Below are positions 1 to 10,792 of a DNA stretch of 64,000 nucleotides, in pieces (position 1 is the stretch's first letter; the number at the start of each line of letters is the position of its first letter). This DNA comes from Spinacia oleracea (Eukaryota; Streptophyta; Magnoliopsida; Caryophyllales; Amaranthaceae), in the NCBI RefSeq assembly GCF_020520425.1, contig NC_079492.1, positions 2,170,001 through 2,234,000 of the forward strand, given 5' to 3'. The position numbers and the translations under genes were made by a program. The notes below the pieces were generated by a model. That model ran no database searches and was not told where the DNA came from. It saw nothing but the letters and a program-made list of their open reading frames with translations.

Positions 1-878
1 GCAAGCTTATTTAATTTATTTTTTTATAATTAGAAAATGTGTATATTTAATTAGCTAGCTAGGAGAAATTATTTATTCTTTCATTTATTCATTAATTAAT
101 TCAGGGTTAATATTGTACACATTTGTATAGGATGTACAATTTTAACCCCATCTTGTTTTACTAAATTGGTAAAACATTAAATTCACTCGTAGTTGCATAT
201 TGCATCTATTGTAATTAATCTAAAGAGGTTTGAGTTAATAATGACATTGCGATAAATTCTTCGATTTTAATATTTGTTTTTTGGCATAGGCTAAACGAAC
301 AATGTTACAAACTACTAGCACATTAGATTATAGTACAATATATACCAGCTACTAGCACGGTAAAACTTTTATATAGGTGGTCTGGTCGGGCATACACTGC
401 ACCTAATAATGTACGCACTTGTATATCGATCACATCGTAAATGTGAAATTAAGGTCAAGGTAATAATGGTTTGTGGCAATTGGCAAACGTACACTAGGGA
501 AATTTTATTGGGACGAAGGAAATATTAACTTGATATCTATCATATTATTTTTCTACATTTGTTGAATTTAGCTTTATATTTGCGTGAAAACTGTAGCAAC
601 GTAACTGATAATAATATGCATGGATGTTAACCTTAGGCTTAATTATAATATTAGCATATGTCTTTGTCACTTTAAAGAGACAAGTTATATATAGGAACAT
701 GATAGGGAAAGGAATGATAAACTATGTCATAATTATTTTAGCTAATGATATGATCCATAAAAGCTTTTTTAGGCTGACATGACACATAAGTGTTAGATAC
801 TTAGATTTCTGCTCATCTAAATGAATACTCCGTAGCTAATAAGATTGCTTAATTTGAGTACCCTTGATTCTAGATATA
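1..878. other. Intergenic, no gene seen
   Basis: AT-rich sequence with stops in all frames and no recognised repeat ends. I see no supported gene or RNA here. Confidence 0.6.
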
Positions 879-1535
879 GGGCGTGTTCGGCAGTAGCGTT
901 TGAGGTAGCGGGTAGTGTTTTGACCTAGTTAAGACGCTACTTGTAAAATTTGTGAGTGTTTGGTAAGGTAGCGGTTAGCGGTAGAGGTAGCGTTTGGGTA
1001 GCTTTTGTCAAACGATAAAATTAGTAGCTTTTAAGGTAGCGGGTAGTTTTTGACAAATTTATAATAAAGTTTTTAAAAAATATTCTACTTTTATCTTATT
1101 TTAGAATATCAACCGCTACTTTTACCGAACACACATATCAGTTAGCCGCTACTTTGACAACTAACCGTTACCCGCTACCATTCACCGCTACCCGCACTAC
1201 AAGAAATTGTACTATTAACGACGGGAAATCCCGTCGCGAAAGGCCAATAATCGTTGATTAACGACGGGATTTCCTGTCGCGAACCCGTCATAAAAAGGGG
1301 GTCGTCGTTAATAGAAATCCCATCGTAAATCCGTCGTGAACCCGTCGTAAAAGACATTTGCGACGGTTATTCCCGTCATTGTTTGGCTGTTTGCCCCGTC
1401 GCAAAAGGCTTTTGCGACGGGATTTTTGACCCGTCGTAATTAGGTTGTCGTTAAAGACACAAATTCTTGTAGTGCCGCTACTCGAACCGCTACCCTCTAC
1501 TCAACCGCTAACCGCTAATTTTGCCGAACAGGGCC
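879..1535. mobile_element. Harbinger-like MITE, interrupted by a CACTA MITE
   Basis: The ends are inverted repeats: GGGCGTGTTCGGCA at the left and TGCCGAACAGGGCC at the right. Both are flanked by ATA (876-878 and 1536-1538). The interior is rich in GGTAGCGG and CCGCTACC motifs in opposite orientations in the two halves. There is no coding capacity. The terminal sequence and 3-bp duplication fit PIF/Harbinger (Tourist-like) non-autonomous elements. A 280-bp CACTA MITE sits inside it. Confidence 0.72.
1195..1474. mobile_element. CACTA MITE nested in the Harbinger-like MITE
   Basis: Starts CACTACAAGAAATTGT and ends ACAAATTCTTGTAGTG. These are perfect CACTA-type terminal inverted repeats, flanked by the 3-bp duplication CCG (1192-1194 and 1475-1477). 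The 280-bp interior carries many copies of the subterminal motif CGACGGG/CCCGTCG in both orientations, as expected for transposase binding sites. It is non-coding, and inserted after the outer MITE. Confidence 0.88.
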
Positions 1536-1760
1536 ATACTCGGTATAAATAAGAACTTATTATACTTTAGTTATACTACATACTTTGTATATACTTCAGT
1601 TATACTCCGTACTCCGTATATGTTTACCGTCATTAATTTTCACAAAATACTCGTAGTGCTTTTTTTTTTTTTTTTAGGGAAAGATCGGGAGGGGGGAGCT
1701 TAAAATACTCGTAGTGCTTGAAATATAGAAATTAACTGAAACCCACCAAAATTTAATTAA

Positions 1761-1964
1761 GGGCCCGTTTGGTTTTTTTTTTGTTTTTTTATAAAATTAA
1801 GAACCAAAATATGAAAATCATAAAAAGTAGTTTTTACTTTGTGTTGTCAGTTCCGGATGTCAATATGATCATTTTACGTATTACTATTTTTAGTTGATGA
1901 TTCAATAAAAATCATATGACTTTCAAACCAAAACTAGAAACCGACAGTGATACCGAACGAGTCC
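1761..1964. mobile_element. Tourist-like MITE (204 bp)
   Basis: Terminal inverted repeats GGGCCCGTTTGGT (left) and ACCGAACGAGTCC (right), imperfect, are flanked by TAA on both sides (1758-1760 and 1965-1967). The TWA-type duplication and GGGCC...GTTTGGT ends fit PIF/Harbinger MITEs. No coding capacity. Confidence 0.75.
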
Positions 1965-2473
1965 TAAGGTACTTAAACTGTAAACTGAAGATTCAAAAAG
2001 TACACAAAATAAAAATCTACGGATTAATTTTCAATCTACCAATTAAGTCATATCCAATTAATCCAAATTTTTGGTTGTATAACTAGATTAGTTGGTAAAG
2101 TATTCAGGAGGTGGTACCCAAGACATGAGATCAAATACATTATACGCCATTTATCGTCTTATCCTTTAGTCTCTCTTACCCATTTTGAATGTTCTTTTTG
2201 TACTCATGAGTTACTTTTCCACTAGTTGAACATTGAATCTAATTAATGACATGACATTCTATATATTCATGCTAGTAATAAAGCATTATAAGACCTAATT
2301 AAGCTACTACTCCTACTACGGTAAAAGTGTGATTATTAGCCTAAAGCCCTAAACAATAGCCTCTATATTAGAACAGATCAAACTGCATGCTCTGAATCTT
2401 ACTTCTTCATCCACTTCAATAGACCAAATTCAGCATACCACATCCAACTTAACATTATAATAGTTGAATATTA
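1965..2473. other. Intergenic, no gene seen
   Basis: AT-rich spacer between two MITEs. No open frame of note and no repeat ends recognised. Confidence 0.55.
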
Positions 2474-2732
2474 CTTCCTCCGTCTTTTAATACTCGCAAC
2501 GTTTGTTAGTTTCACGCATGCCAATGCACAACTTTGATCATTTATATCTTAAATTCTCTTTATGCAAAAATTATAAAAAGTTGATATTTTGAAAATACAT
2601 ATTGAGACGAATCTAACAAGATCTCACATGACTATGTTTTATCTAATATAAAAAACACTAAGAATAGTTAAAGTAGATTATATGAATAGTGACAAAAGTC
2701 CAAACGTTGCGAGTATTAAAAGACGGAGGAAG
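2474..2732. mobile_element. Stowaway MITE (259 bp)
   Basis: Nearly perfect inverted repeats of about 33 bp, starting CTTCCTCCGTCTTTTAATAC and ending with its complement, flanked by TA dinucleotides (2472-2473 and 2733-2734). The CTYCCTCCGT terminus and TA duplication are diagnostic of Tc1/Mariner-derived Stowaway MITEs. Confidence 0.92.
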
Positions 2733-2902
2733 TATTACTATATAATAGTAGTAACATTCAATCTATGAAAAAGTCTAGCCGTTAATCCTAGATTTGGCCA
2801 AGTCAAATCATCCCTTTCTAATTCTACAGGTAACCAGTCAACATCTTCATATTTAATTTCGACCCACCTTCCTTCTTCTTTTATTTAAGAAGAACAACGT
2901 AC

Positions 2903-2910
2903 TATAAATA
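2903..2910 (+). promoter_or_regulatory. TATA box of the interrupted host gene
   Basis: TATAAATA lies about 90 bp upstream of the ATG at 2999 in an otherwise untranslated stretch, matching a plant core promoter for the At4g22030-like pseudogene. Confidence 0.5.
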
Positions 2911-2998
2911 CTTGACAACTCCAACCATAATCTTAACAACAGATTACATAAAACAAAACCCAAAAACACACAGAAAAACCCAACATCTAATTAACATT

Positions 2999-3342
2999 AT
3001 GGTTTCTTAACAAACCTCCACAACTTGTTTATCATCATCATCCTCAAACAAACTGATAATCACAAGTGCAATTAGTGGTTCAAAATACCTTAAATTCCCC
3101 AAAATTACAGTGCCAAAACTACAAAATCATGTACTTCATCATCAAAAACAACATTTAATACAAGACCTTAATAACCTTACTAATTATAACCCAATAACCA
3201 CAAATGACGACCAAATGGAAACAATCAAGCTATACACAATCTTAGAATCGGTTAATGATAGGATTGAAATGCACAAAAACATCGGTGATCAACGCGAGAA
3301 TTGGAATTCCTTGTTGTTGAACTCGGTTAACATGATCACTCT
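2999..3342 (+). pseudogene. 5' part of At4g22030-like family gene, disrupted
   Basis: An ATG at 2999 is followed by a TAA stop at codon 4 (3008-3010). The same frame then stays open and encodes a serine-rich leader and a conserved block ([19 protein letters not shown], then [14 protein letters not shown]). This resembles the family annotated in Arabidopsis as probable F-box protein At4g22030; I see no F-box. The frame runs directly into the 12.3-kb retrotransposon at 3343 and resumes after it at 15611 in the same codon phase (..MITL / TAVTMAG..), so the two parts were one exon. The function of the family is not well defined. The early stop, the insertion and a lesion in the 3' part make this a pseudogene, unless translation starts elsewhere. 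The 3338-3342 ACTCT is the target duplication. Confidence 0.82.
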
Positions 3343-3796
3343 TGTTCCGGGTGTGGAATGAGAACAGCTGACTGTGGGATACTGGATTCCTGTCGAGATT
3401 GCCGGTTGATATCTGCACAACAGAATGGATTAACTAGCCTCGGGGGTGGTTCGAGGATCCCCCCTCCGATGCTTAAGTAAGATTACTGAGAGATTAAGAG
3501 ATGATTAGGGAGTAAGAAAGAAGTGTGTTTAAGTGTTTGTGTACCCCATAGCAATAAATGAGGTGCTCCTTATATAGACCAATCCAAGGGTACGATCTGG
3601 TAGGTCCCTTGTGGTTAGATAGCGACCTGTTGATAGTGACCCTTGGTTGGTTGTCTTCATGATAATGCCGGTAGGTTGTCTTGCAAATAATGCCGGTAGA
3701 GGATATTTACCTAAGATGACCAGATTACCTGCAGGTTAAGTTTACATACGGGGAGTTCTGCCGGTACCAGGTGGTGCCGGTAGGACACCCCGTACA
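3343..3796 (-). repeat. Inverted LTR copy at left end
   Basis: On the minus strand this reads TGTACGGGG...CCCGGAACA, the same as the 3' LTR at 15155-15605. It therefore points outward, opposite to a normal 5' LTR. A TATATA core-promoter motif inside it consequently also points away from gag-pol. Confidence 0.88.
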
Positions 3797-4029
3797 ACTA
3801 GCCCCCTCAGAGTAAGCGCATATATGACAATTGTTGCGCTTGCTCTGAGTTTAATGGGAAAAAATAAGTATTATTTTGCTACCTGGTGGTACAACTAGCC
3901 CCCTCAGAGTGAAGCGCGGGCGCTGACTGTATTGCGAGTATTTCTGAGAAAAGACCGCGAACAGTTTGTCGACCGCCTTCTCTCTGAATGAAGAAATTCG
4001 TTGCTAGGTCCTTTGGAAAAAAGATTTGG

Positions 4030-4470
4030 ACTACTAGCCCCCTTGAAAAAGGTTTTGGCGACTATCCCCCTTGAAAAAAGATTTGGACGATAGCCCCCTT
4101 GAAAAAGGTTTGGACGACTAGCCCCCTTGAAAAAAAGATTTTGACGACTAGCCCCCTTGAAAAAGGTTTGGACGACTAGCCCCCTTGAAAAAGGTTTGGA
4201 CGACTAGCCCCCTTGCAAAAGGTTTGGACGACTAGCCCCCTTGAAAAAGGTTTGGACGACTAGCCCCCTTGAAAAAAGATTTGGACGATAGCCCCCTTGA
4301 AAAAGGTTTGGACGACTAGCCCCCTTGAAAAAAGATTTTGACGACTAGCCCCCTTGAAAAAAGGTTTGGACGACTAGCCCCCTTGAAAAAAGATTTTGAC
4401 GACTAGCCCCCTTGAAAAAGGTTTGGACGACTAGCCCCTTTGAAAAAGGTTTGGACGACTAGCCCCCTTG
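4030..4470. repeat. Minisatellite, about 16 units of ~28 bp (left arm)
   Basis: Unit consensus GACTAGCCCCCTTGAAAAAG plus GTTTGGAC, with variants such as AGATTTTGAC. I count about 16 copies. On the other strand each unit contains AAGGGGGCTAGT, matching the core of the polypurine tract before the LTR (GAGGGGGCTAGT). Confidence 0.92.
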
Positions 4471-4669
4471 AAGATGCTGTGGGTGACTAGGCATTATTTT
4501 TGAATTTTTGTCGTGCAAGTGGCGGGAGATTGTTACCCACGTTCTCCCACGTGGCCTTCATCTCGAGCGTTATTTGGTGCGCTTAATCTGGGTCGTTGAT
4601 TCTGAATGTAACTGGCCTTTTAACTGCTTGACTTACGGGTCGTGACGTTTTGCATACCCCCCTTTGACC

Positions 4670-4678
4670 AATAAAAGG
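4670..4678 (+). promoter_or_regulatory. TATA-like motif of the antisense-ORF promoter, left-arm copy
   Basis: AATAAAAGG preceded by CCAAT (GACCAATAAAAGG). The mirrored site in the right arm (14303-14311) lies upstream of the antisense ORF. In the left arm, the inversion makes the same promoter-like region face gag-pol. The motif is weak and no transcript evidence is available. Confidence 0.3.
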
Positions 4679-4810
4679 CCTTAACCTCTTCGAGATTTTT
4701 CATTTCACCCACTTTATTCTTGAACTTCCGACCTTTCTCTCTCTCTTCCCCTGGGTTTTTCGCTGAAATTTGTTGCTGTTTGATTCTCAAGCTTTTGCTG
4801 TTGTTGTGGT

Positions 4811-7800
4811 TTGAATTTTCCAAGGTTTATTAGCCTCCTTTTTCGTTGTTACCGAATTTCGGGTTTTTCTTCCTCTCTTATTTTTGTGCTTGATTTTCTT
4901 TCGTTTCAATGCACCACATTCGAACAGCACATGATGCTGTACACTGATTCTGATGCCATGTGGTGCAAAGTATTCCCATCCACACTCCTAGGAGTGGCAG
5001 CGAGCTGGTATAAGGGCATAGAGGCACACTCCATATACAGTTTCCGACAGCTGCAGGCGTCGTTTTTGTCACGATTTGTGAGCAAACAGAAGAGAAAGAA
5101 ATCATCGGGAGAGTTGATGTCGTTCGCTCAAAGAGATAGAGAGCCGTTAAGGGATTATCTCACCCGCTTTAACAACGAGTCAATCACTATTCCCAATTTG
5201 CAGCAGGAGGTTGCTGTTCTGGCTCTTATGAGGGGAATGCAAGAGTGCGAATTCAAGAAATATCTCAGCCGGAAGTCATACACCAATCTGGGTGACGTCC
5301 TGCACAAGGCCAACGAGTACATCAGGGGGGATGAAATGATGAAGATCTCCAATGTGGTAGTGGCAACCGGCGGAAATGTCGGGTACAATCCAGGCTATAA
5401 CCCACAGACGGGAAAAGGAGGAAACAATTTTCATCAGAGCAATAATCAGCAAGGGGCAGGCCAGAGAAACCAGAATAACAGAAATGCCAATCCACAAGGG
5501 CAGAGAAGCCGGCAAGACAGAAGGGAGTCCAGAGGACTCTTTGATAACTACACTCCGCTGAACACACCGCGGACGGCAATTTATAACATAAACAACAAAA
5601 TGGATGGCTGGAGAAGGCCGCCACCAATGCAGAGCAGGGAAAGGAATGTCAAGAAATTCTGTGACTTCCATAATGAGCACGGCCACCTAACAGAGGACTG
5701 CAGAGACCTCAAAGACAACATTGAGGATATGGTCAGAAAGGGGTATTTCTCACAGTATAGGGCAAGGCAGGGAAATGGTAACAACAACTCGGTGGGAGGA
5801 AACCCTACCAATTCATACCGGCCACAACAGCAAAATCAACAACAATACCCTAGAATCGAGCAACCATATCAGCCGCCTAGAATCGAGCAAAAACAGCCGG
5901 AAACCAGTGCCAGAGCAGAACAGAGGGATGGCGGGAAAAAACCACCCGTGTATGTAATTTATGGCGGCCCAGTCCACGGAGGGACAATAAGCGGCGCCAG
6001 TAGAAGCTTGGAGGAACACAGGCACATGGTAAACTTTCATAACACAAGAGTGTGGCCTAACCCACCCAACATACCAGTGATGACATTCTCGGAATCGGAT
6101 TGCAGAGGCATCATTTTCCCGCATGATGACCCACTAGTTCTTACAATTGATATAGCAAATGCCGATGTGAACAGAGTACTGGTAGACGGCGGCAGCTCAG
6201 CAAACATCATCTTCTGGGAAGCTTTCAAACAATTGCACATACCAGAGGACGAACTTCAAAGGGTAAACTACCCAGTAATCGGTTTCTCAGGATCTACAGT
6301 GTACCCAGAGGGTAGTATAAGGCTGCCGGTGAAAATCGGAGAAGGATCCGAAATGCGAGATCTCATGGTGGATTTCCTAATCATTAAAGTGCCAGCGGCC
6401 TACAATGTGATCATCGGTCGCCCATTCATACATGAAGTGCAGGCGGTAGTCTCCACCTATCACTTGACAATGATATATATGTCGAACCTGGAAAGGCCGG
6501 CAAAGATAAGGGGAAGTCAGTTGGCGGCAAGGTCCTGTTACTTGACTGCTTTGAGAACACCGGGAAGAATGGTCCCAGAAGTGAACTTGACTACTGAGCC
6601 GGCAAGGCAAGAGATACACTTGACTACTAAGCCGGCAAGACAAGAACAACTGTCAAAAAGGAAGAGCTGCACAAAAAGGGGTCGAACCGACCTAAACATG
6701 GAACACTTTGATGAAAGGCCGGTATCAGCACCAAGACCAATGCCAGATGGTCTGACAGAAAATATCGAGCTGGAGGCTGGAAACATGGATAGAACAGTCG
6801 TGATCGGTACGGAAATGGGGAGTGACATGGAGGTCAACCTCATAAGCTTGCTGAGAGAGCACGCGGACATCTTCGCATTCTCGGCGGATGAGATGCCTGG
6901 TATCGATCCAGAGATAATGGTTCACCGATTAAACGCCGACAGAAATGTTAGGCCTGTACGGCAGAAAAAACGTAATTTCTCCACGGAAAAAATGACAGCA
7001 ATACAAGAAGAGGTGGATAAACTTCTGGCGGCAGGTTTCATTGAGCCATGTGACTACCCCGAATGGTTGGCAAACGTGGTAATGGTAAAAAAGTCAAGTG
7101 GGTCATGGAGAATGTGCGTAGATTTCACCAACCTTAACAGAGCATGTCCGAAAGATTTCTACCCCCTGCCACGGATTGATAGGCTGGTAGACTCCACTAG
7201 CGGTCACGCAATGCTCAGTTTCCTAGATGCTTTCTCAGGGTATCATCAGGTCAGCCTGCATAAATCAGACAGGAAGAAGGCGGCCTTTATCACAGATGCA
7301 GGAGTTTTCTGTTATAAGGCGATGCCGTTCGGGTTGAAAAATGCAGGGGCAACATATCAAAGGCTTGTTGACAAGGTGTTCGCCGACCAAAAAGGCAGAA
7401 ACGTGGAGGTCTATGTAGATGACTCTATCGTAAAAAGCCGGAAGGAGGAGGATCATGTTAACGACCTCCGAGAAACTTTTGAAACTTTGAGAAAATACAT
7501 GATGAAATTAAACCCAAAAAAATGCGTCTTCGGAGTAAGGTCGGGAAAATTCCTGGGTTTCTTGGTCAGCGAGCGTGGCATAGACGCCAACCCTGAAAAA
7601 GTAGAAGCAATCATCAGTCTGCCGCAACCCAAGAGCGTAAAAGACATACAGCGGCTGACAGGAAAAATGGCCGCCTTAAACAGATTTGTGAGCAAGTCGG
7701 CAGATAAGCAAATGCCCTTCTTCACAACCCTGAGGCAAAACAAGAAGTTCAAATGGGGGCCGGCAGAGCAAGAGGCCTTTGAAGCTCTAAAAAGTCACTT

Positions 7801-9955
7801 AAAGAACCTGCCAACAATAGCAAGGGCAAAAGAGGGCGGCAAATTACAACTATACATATCGGCGTCGCCAAAGACTGTTGCAGCAGTACTGGTAGCCGAA
7901 GCAGAGAACAAAGGGCAGCAGCCGGTATATTTTGTGAGCCATGTGCTAAACGGCCCAGAAACAAGGTACACGTTGGTGGAAAAAATGGCATATGCAGTCC
8001 TCATCGCGGCTAGAAAGTTAAGACCATACTTTGATGCGCATACAATCGAAGTGCTAACAAACTTTCCTCTCGAAAAAGCCATCAGCAAGCTAGATACATC
8101 AGGCCGGTTGCTAAAATGGGCAATAGAGTTGTCCGAGTTTGACTTGGAATTCCGGCCAAGAACTGCAATCAAAGCCCAGGCATTGGCGGACTTCATAGTT
8201 GAAGCGTCATACCAAGAAGATGAAGTACAAGCTGAAGTATGGGATGTGTCAGTGGATGGTTCAGCTGCACAGACAGGCAGTGGGGCTGGAATAATCATGA
8301 AATCGCCAGCAGGAGACATTTTTGAGTATGCTATAAAGTTTACGTTCAACGCGTCAAATAACGAGGCAGAATACGAGGCAGAAATTGCCGGCATCCAAAT
8401 GTGCCTCGCAGCAGATGCCAAAAGAGTAATACTGACAACAGACTCCCAGCTGGTAGCAAGTCAATTCAGCGGAGAATATGAGGCCAAAGAACCTTCGATG
8501 GTCAAATACCTGGAGAAGTTGAGGTCGGTGTCGGCTCAGCTAGAGAAATTCAGCATTAATCTGGTACCCCGAGCAGAGAACACACTGGCAGACGCCCTAT
8601 CAAAGTTAGCAAGTTCAAATGTCGCCGACTTGAAAAGAACAGTCATGATGGAAGTCATGAATAAGCGAAGTACGGAGTCGGAGATAATACGGGTCATGGC
8701 CATCACAACTACCTCAGAATGGTACGATAATATCCAAACATACATACAGACTGGAGCGCTACCAGCAGATTTTGCAGAGGCCAAAAAGACAAGAAGGGAC
8801 TCGGTTTGGTACATCATCCTGTGGGGACGGTTGTACAAAAAGTCATTTAGCCTGCCATTCTTAAGGTGCCTAACAGCATTCGAGTCAGCAAGGCTGATCG
8901 AAGAGATGCACGAAGGAACATGTGGGAACCATGCCGGTGGAAAACCCCTTGCCATCATCTGTCAAAGGCAAGGCTATTACTGGCCAACAATGTTAGAAGA
9001 TTGTCGAGCTTATGTAAAAAAGTGCGAGAAATGTCAAAAGTTTTCAGCTGTGATAAACTTGCCGGCCAATGATTTGATGCCCATTCTGAACCCAATCCCA
9101 TTCGCACAATGGGGAATGGATATTGTTGGACCATTCCCAATGGCGGCTGGAGGGCGCAAGTTCTTAATAGTAGCAGTGGACTACTTCACCAAGTGGATAG
9201 AAGCAGAGCCGGTAGCAAAAATAACGGCAAACCAGGTGAAAAAATTCATATGGAAAAATATAATAACAAGATTCGGGCTGCCGCAGGCAATAGTTTTTTA
9301 CCATGGAGCACAGTTTGATTGTGCACCCATACAATGCTTCCTGGGATTATACAGAGTAAAGTTAGCTCACTCGTCAGTATGTCACCCACAGAGCAATGGG
9401 CAAGCAGAGGCGGCGAATAAGCAAATCCTGGCTGCACTGAAAAAGAAGCTAGAAGACTGTAAAGGCAAATGGGCAGATCTTATGCCAGAGATTCTGTGGT
9501 GCAACAGAACTGCTATCAAGGAGGCTACCGGCGAGAGTCCGTTCAAATTAAGCTTCGGGTCTGAGGCTGTTATACCGGCAGAAATGGCTCTGCCAACCAT
9601 GCGAATCCAGCATTACGATGAGGAGAGAAACGATCAGCTGCTGCGACATCAGTTGGATTTCATGCCAGAAATCCGCATGAAAGCAGAAGTAAGTTCGGCA
9701 GCATACAAAAGCAGAATGAGCAGAGCATACAACAAGAAAGTGAAGCATCGGCCTCTAGGAGTAGGAGACCTGGTACTGCGGAGAACGGCGGCAATAGGAA
9801 AAGGAAATGCTCAAGGAAAGCTGACAGCCAATTGGGAAGGACCATACCAGATATGGGAGGAAATAGTTCCTGGATCATACCGGTTAATGCAAATGGATGG
9901 TACCGCGCTCAAAAACTCCTGGAACGCCAGTACTCTGAGAAAGTACTATGTTTGA
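4811..9955 (+). CDS. gag-pol polyprotein of the Tat-type gypsy element
   Basis: An open frame of about 1,714 codons, the first part of which lies in the inverted arm, so the true start is uncertain. Domains in order by residue: gag capsid-like region from about 35 (QHMMLYTDSDAMWCKVFPST); zinc-knuckle-like CDFHNEHGHLTEDC near 283; aspartic protease with LVDGGSSANI near 456; reverse transcriptase about 700-960 with YVDD near 866; a first RNase H about 1015-1130; a second, archaeal-type RNase H (SVDGSAAQTGSGAG) about 1145-1270; integrase from about 1340 with a zinc-binding region (CEKCQKF) and a core starting WGMDIVGPFP. Two RNase H domains mark the Tat lineage. The product would form virus-like particles and copy and integrate the element. 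The element as a whole is broken at its 5' end. Confidence 0.9.
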   Translation: MNFPRFISLLFRCYRISGFSSSLIFVLDFLSFQCTTFEQHMMLYTDSDAMWCKVFPSTLLGVAASWYKGIEAHSIYSFRQLQASFLSRFVSKQKRKKSSGELMSFAQRDREPLRDYLTRFNNESITIPNLQQEVAVLALMRGMQECEFKKYLSRKSYTNLGDVLHKANEYIRGDEMMKISNVVVATGGNVGYNPGYNPQTGKGGNNFHQSNNQQGAGQRNQNNRNANPQGQRSRQDRRESRGLFDNYTPLNTPRTAIYNINNKMDGWRRPPPMQSRERNVKKFCDFHNEHGHLTEDCRDLKDNIEDMVRKGYFSQYRARQGNGNNNSVGGNPTNSYRPQQQNQQQYPRIEQPYQPPRIEQKQPETSARAEQRDGGKKPPVYVIYGGPVHGGTISGASRSLEEHRHMVNFHNTRVWPNPPNIPVMTFSESDCRGIIFPHDDPLVLTIDIANADVNRVLVDGGSSANIIFWEAFKQLHIPEDELQRVNYPVIGFSGSTVYPEGSIRLPVKIGEGSEMRDLMVDFLIIKVPAAYNVIIGRPFIHEVQAVVSTYHLTMIYMSNLERPAKIRGSQLAARSCYLTALRTPGRMVPEVNLTTEPARQEIHLTTKPARQEQLSKRKSCTKRGRTDLNMEHFDERPVSAPRPMPDGLTENIELEAGNMDRTVVIGTEMGSDMEVNLISLLREHADIFAFSADEMPGIDPEIMVHRLNADRNVRPVRQKKRNFSTEKMTAIQEEVDKLLAAGFIEPCDYPEWLANVVMVKKSSGSWRMCVDFTNLNRACPKDFYPLPRIDRLVDSTSGHAMLSFLDAFSGYHQVSLHKSDRKKAAFITDAGVFCYKAMPFGLKNAGATYQRLVDKVFADQKGRNVEVYVDDSIVKSRKEEDHVNDLRETFETLRKYMMKLNPKKCVFGVRSGKFLGFLVSERGIDANPEKVEAIISLPQPKSVKDIQRLTGKMAALNRFVSKSADKQMPFFTTLRQNKKFKWGPAEQEAFEALKSHLKNLPTIARAKEGGKLQLYISASPKTVAAVLVAEAENKGQQPVYFVSHVLNGPETRYTLVEKMAYAVLIAARKLRPYFDAHTIEVLTNFPLEKAISKLDTSGRLLKWAIELSEFDLEFRPRTAIKAQALADFIVEASYQEDEVQAEVWDVSVDGSAAQTGSGAGIIMKSPAGDIFEYAIKFTFNASNNEAEYEAEIAGIQMCLAADAKRVILTTDSQLVASQFSGEYEAKEPSMVKYLEKLRSVSAQLEKFSINLVPRAENTLADALSKLASSNVADLKRTVMMEVMNKRSTESEIIRVMAITTTSEWYDNIQTYIQTGALPADFAEAKKTRRDSVWYIILWGRLYKKSFSLPFLRCLTAFESARLIEEMHEGTCGNHAGGKPLAIICQRQGYYWPTMLEDCRAYVKKCEKCQKFSAVINLPANDLMPILNPIPFAQWGMDIVGPFPMAAGGRKFLIVAVDYFTKWIEAEPVAKITANQVKKFIWKNIITRFGLPQAIVFYHGAQFDCAPIQCFLGLYRVKLAHSSVCHPQSNGQAEAANKQILAALKKKLEDCKGKWADLMPEILWCNRTAIKEATGESPFKLSFGSEAVIPAEMALPTMRIQHYDEERNDQLLRHQLDFMPEIRMKAEVSSAAYKSRMSRAYNKKVKHRPLGVGDLVLRRTAAIGKGNAQGKLTANWEGPYQIWEEIVPGSYRLMQMDGTALKNSWNASTLRKYYV

Positions 9956-10790
9956 AAAAAAACCTGTAATGATGATGTATGAGCAGGCTGATTGCAATAG
10001 CCGTCTGCATTTTGCTGTTATGTATAATTAGGGCGGTCCTCAAATACGACCAGTCCATAAATGAAGGAAGAAAAAAGCAAAAAACAAACGCTGCATAAAT
10101 CAACACGCAAAGGTAATGTATGGATGTGATCAGTAACAGTAAAGAAAATAAATGCCGTTTGGGCACTTTACTGCGAAGCGTAGCAGTCCATAATAAAGTT
10201 GTTGTGATTAGTAGCTTTGGAGAAAATAAATGCCGTTAAGGCGCACTCCATTGTGAAGCGTAGCATTCAACGAATTGTATGGTGTGACTAGTAGCCGTAC
10301 AGAAAATAAATGCCGTTAAGAGTATTAGAAAAAATAAACGATGTTAAGATGCACTCCATTTCGAAACATAACAATCATTTCGAAGTGTATCATTTCAACA
10401 AGTTAAAAATATAGAAAGGCCGTCAACAAATAAGAGTTCATGCTAATAAAATGGAAGTATCATACGCAAAACGAAGTAAACATACAATCAAAAACTACTT
10501 GTTATAAATGCATGATTACAGCAGAAAAAAACACTAAAAACCGACAGCCATCACCAAAAAATCTTGCGAAGTGATTAGCTGATCACAAGGCACAAAAGAT
10601 GTCGGTTAAAAACCGACACCCCTACAATAAAACGATGTTCTAAGATATGTTACATCAACAATAAGTGCCCTAACAGCATCTGGAAAAAAGTCAAAAGCCA
10701 ACCGGCTAAACTAAAAAACCCTAACATGTATGAGGCCGGCTGGGAAAAGTAGAGGATCCGCAAGAAGAGGAGGGTGATGACTGCCAAGAC
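9956..10790 (+). repeat. Region 3' of pol with degenerate ~80-bp repeats
   Basis: Non-coding. About three to four degenerate copies of a unit containing AAAATAAATGCCGTTAAG, then CACTCCAT and GAAGCGTAGCA, lie at 10141-10375. The rest is A-rich with GCCGACA motifs. Confidence 0.6.
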
Positions 10791-10792
10791 CG

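Larger units (their letters stand above)
3343..4907 (-). repeat. Left inverted terminal arm (1565 bp)
   Basis: Reverse complement of 14072-15605. Reading left to right it holds an inverted LTR (3343-3796, TGTTCCGG...CCGTACA), the complement of the polypurine tract, a minisatellite of about 28 bp (4030-4470), and the leader/promoter region of the antisense ORF. Similarity to the right arm stops sharply at 4907/14072, where the left side continues into gag and the right side into the antisense ORF leader. The arm is 31 bp longer than its partner, mostly one extra minisatellite unit. Confidence 0.92.

Noticed and set aside
4030-4470. CRISPR-like array of ~28-bp repeats
   Set aside because: Units are head to tail with no unique spacers, in a plant retrotransposon. 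It is a minisatellite.
4620-4823. Small ORF (67 codons) present in both arms (also 14156-14359)
   Set aside because: Identical only because the arms are inverted copies. It overlaps the leader/promoter region and has no recognised domain.
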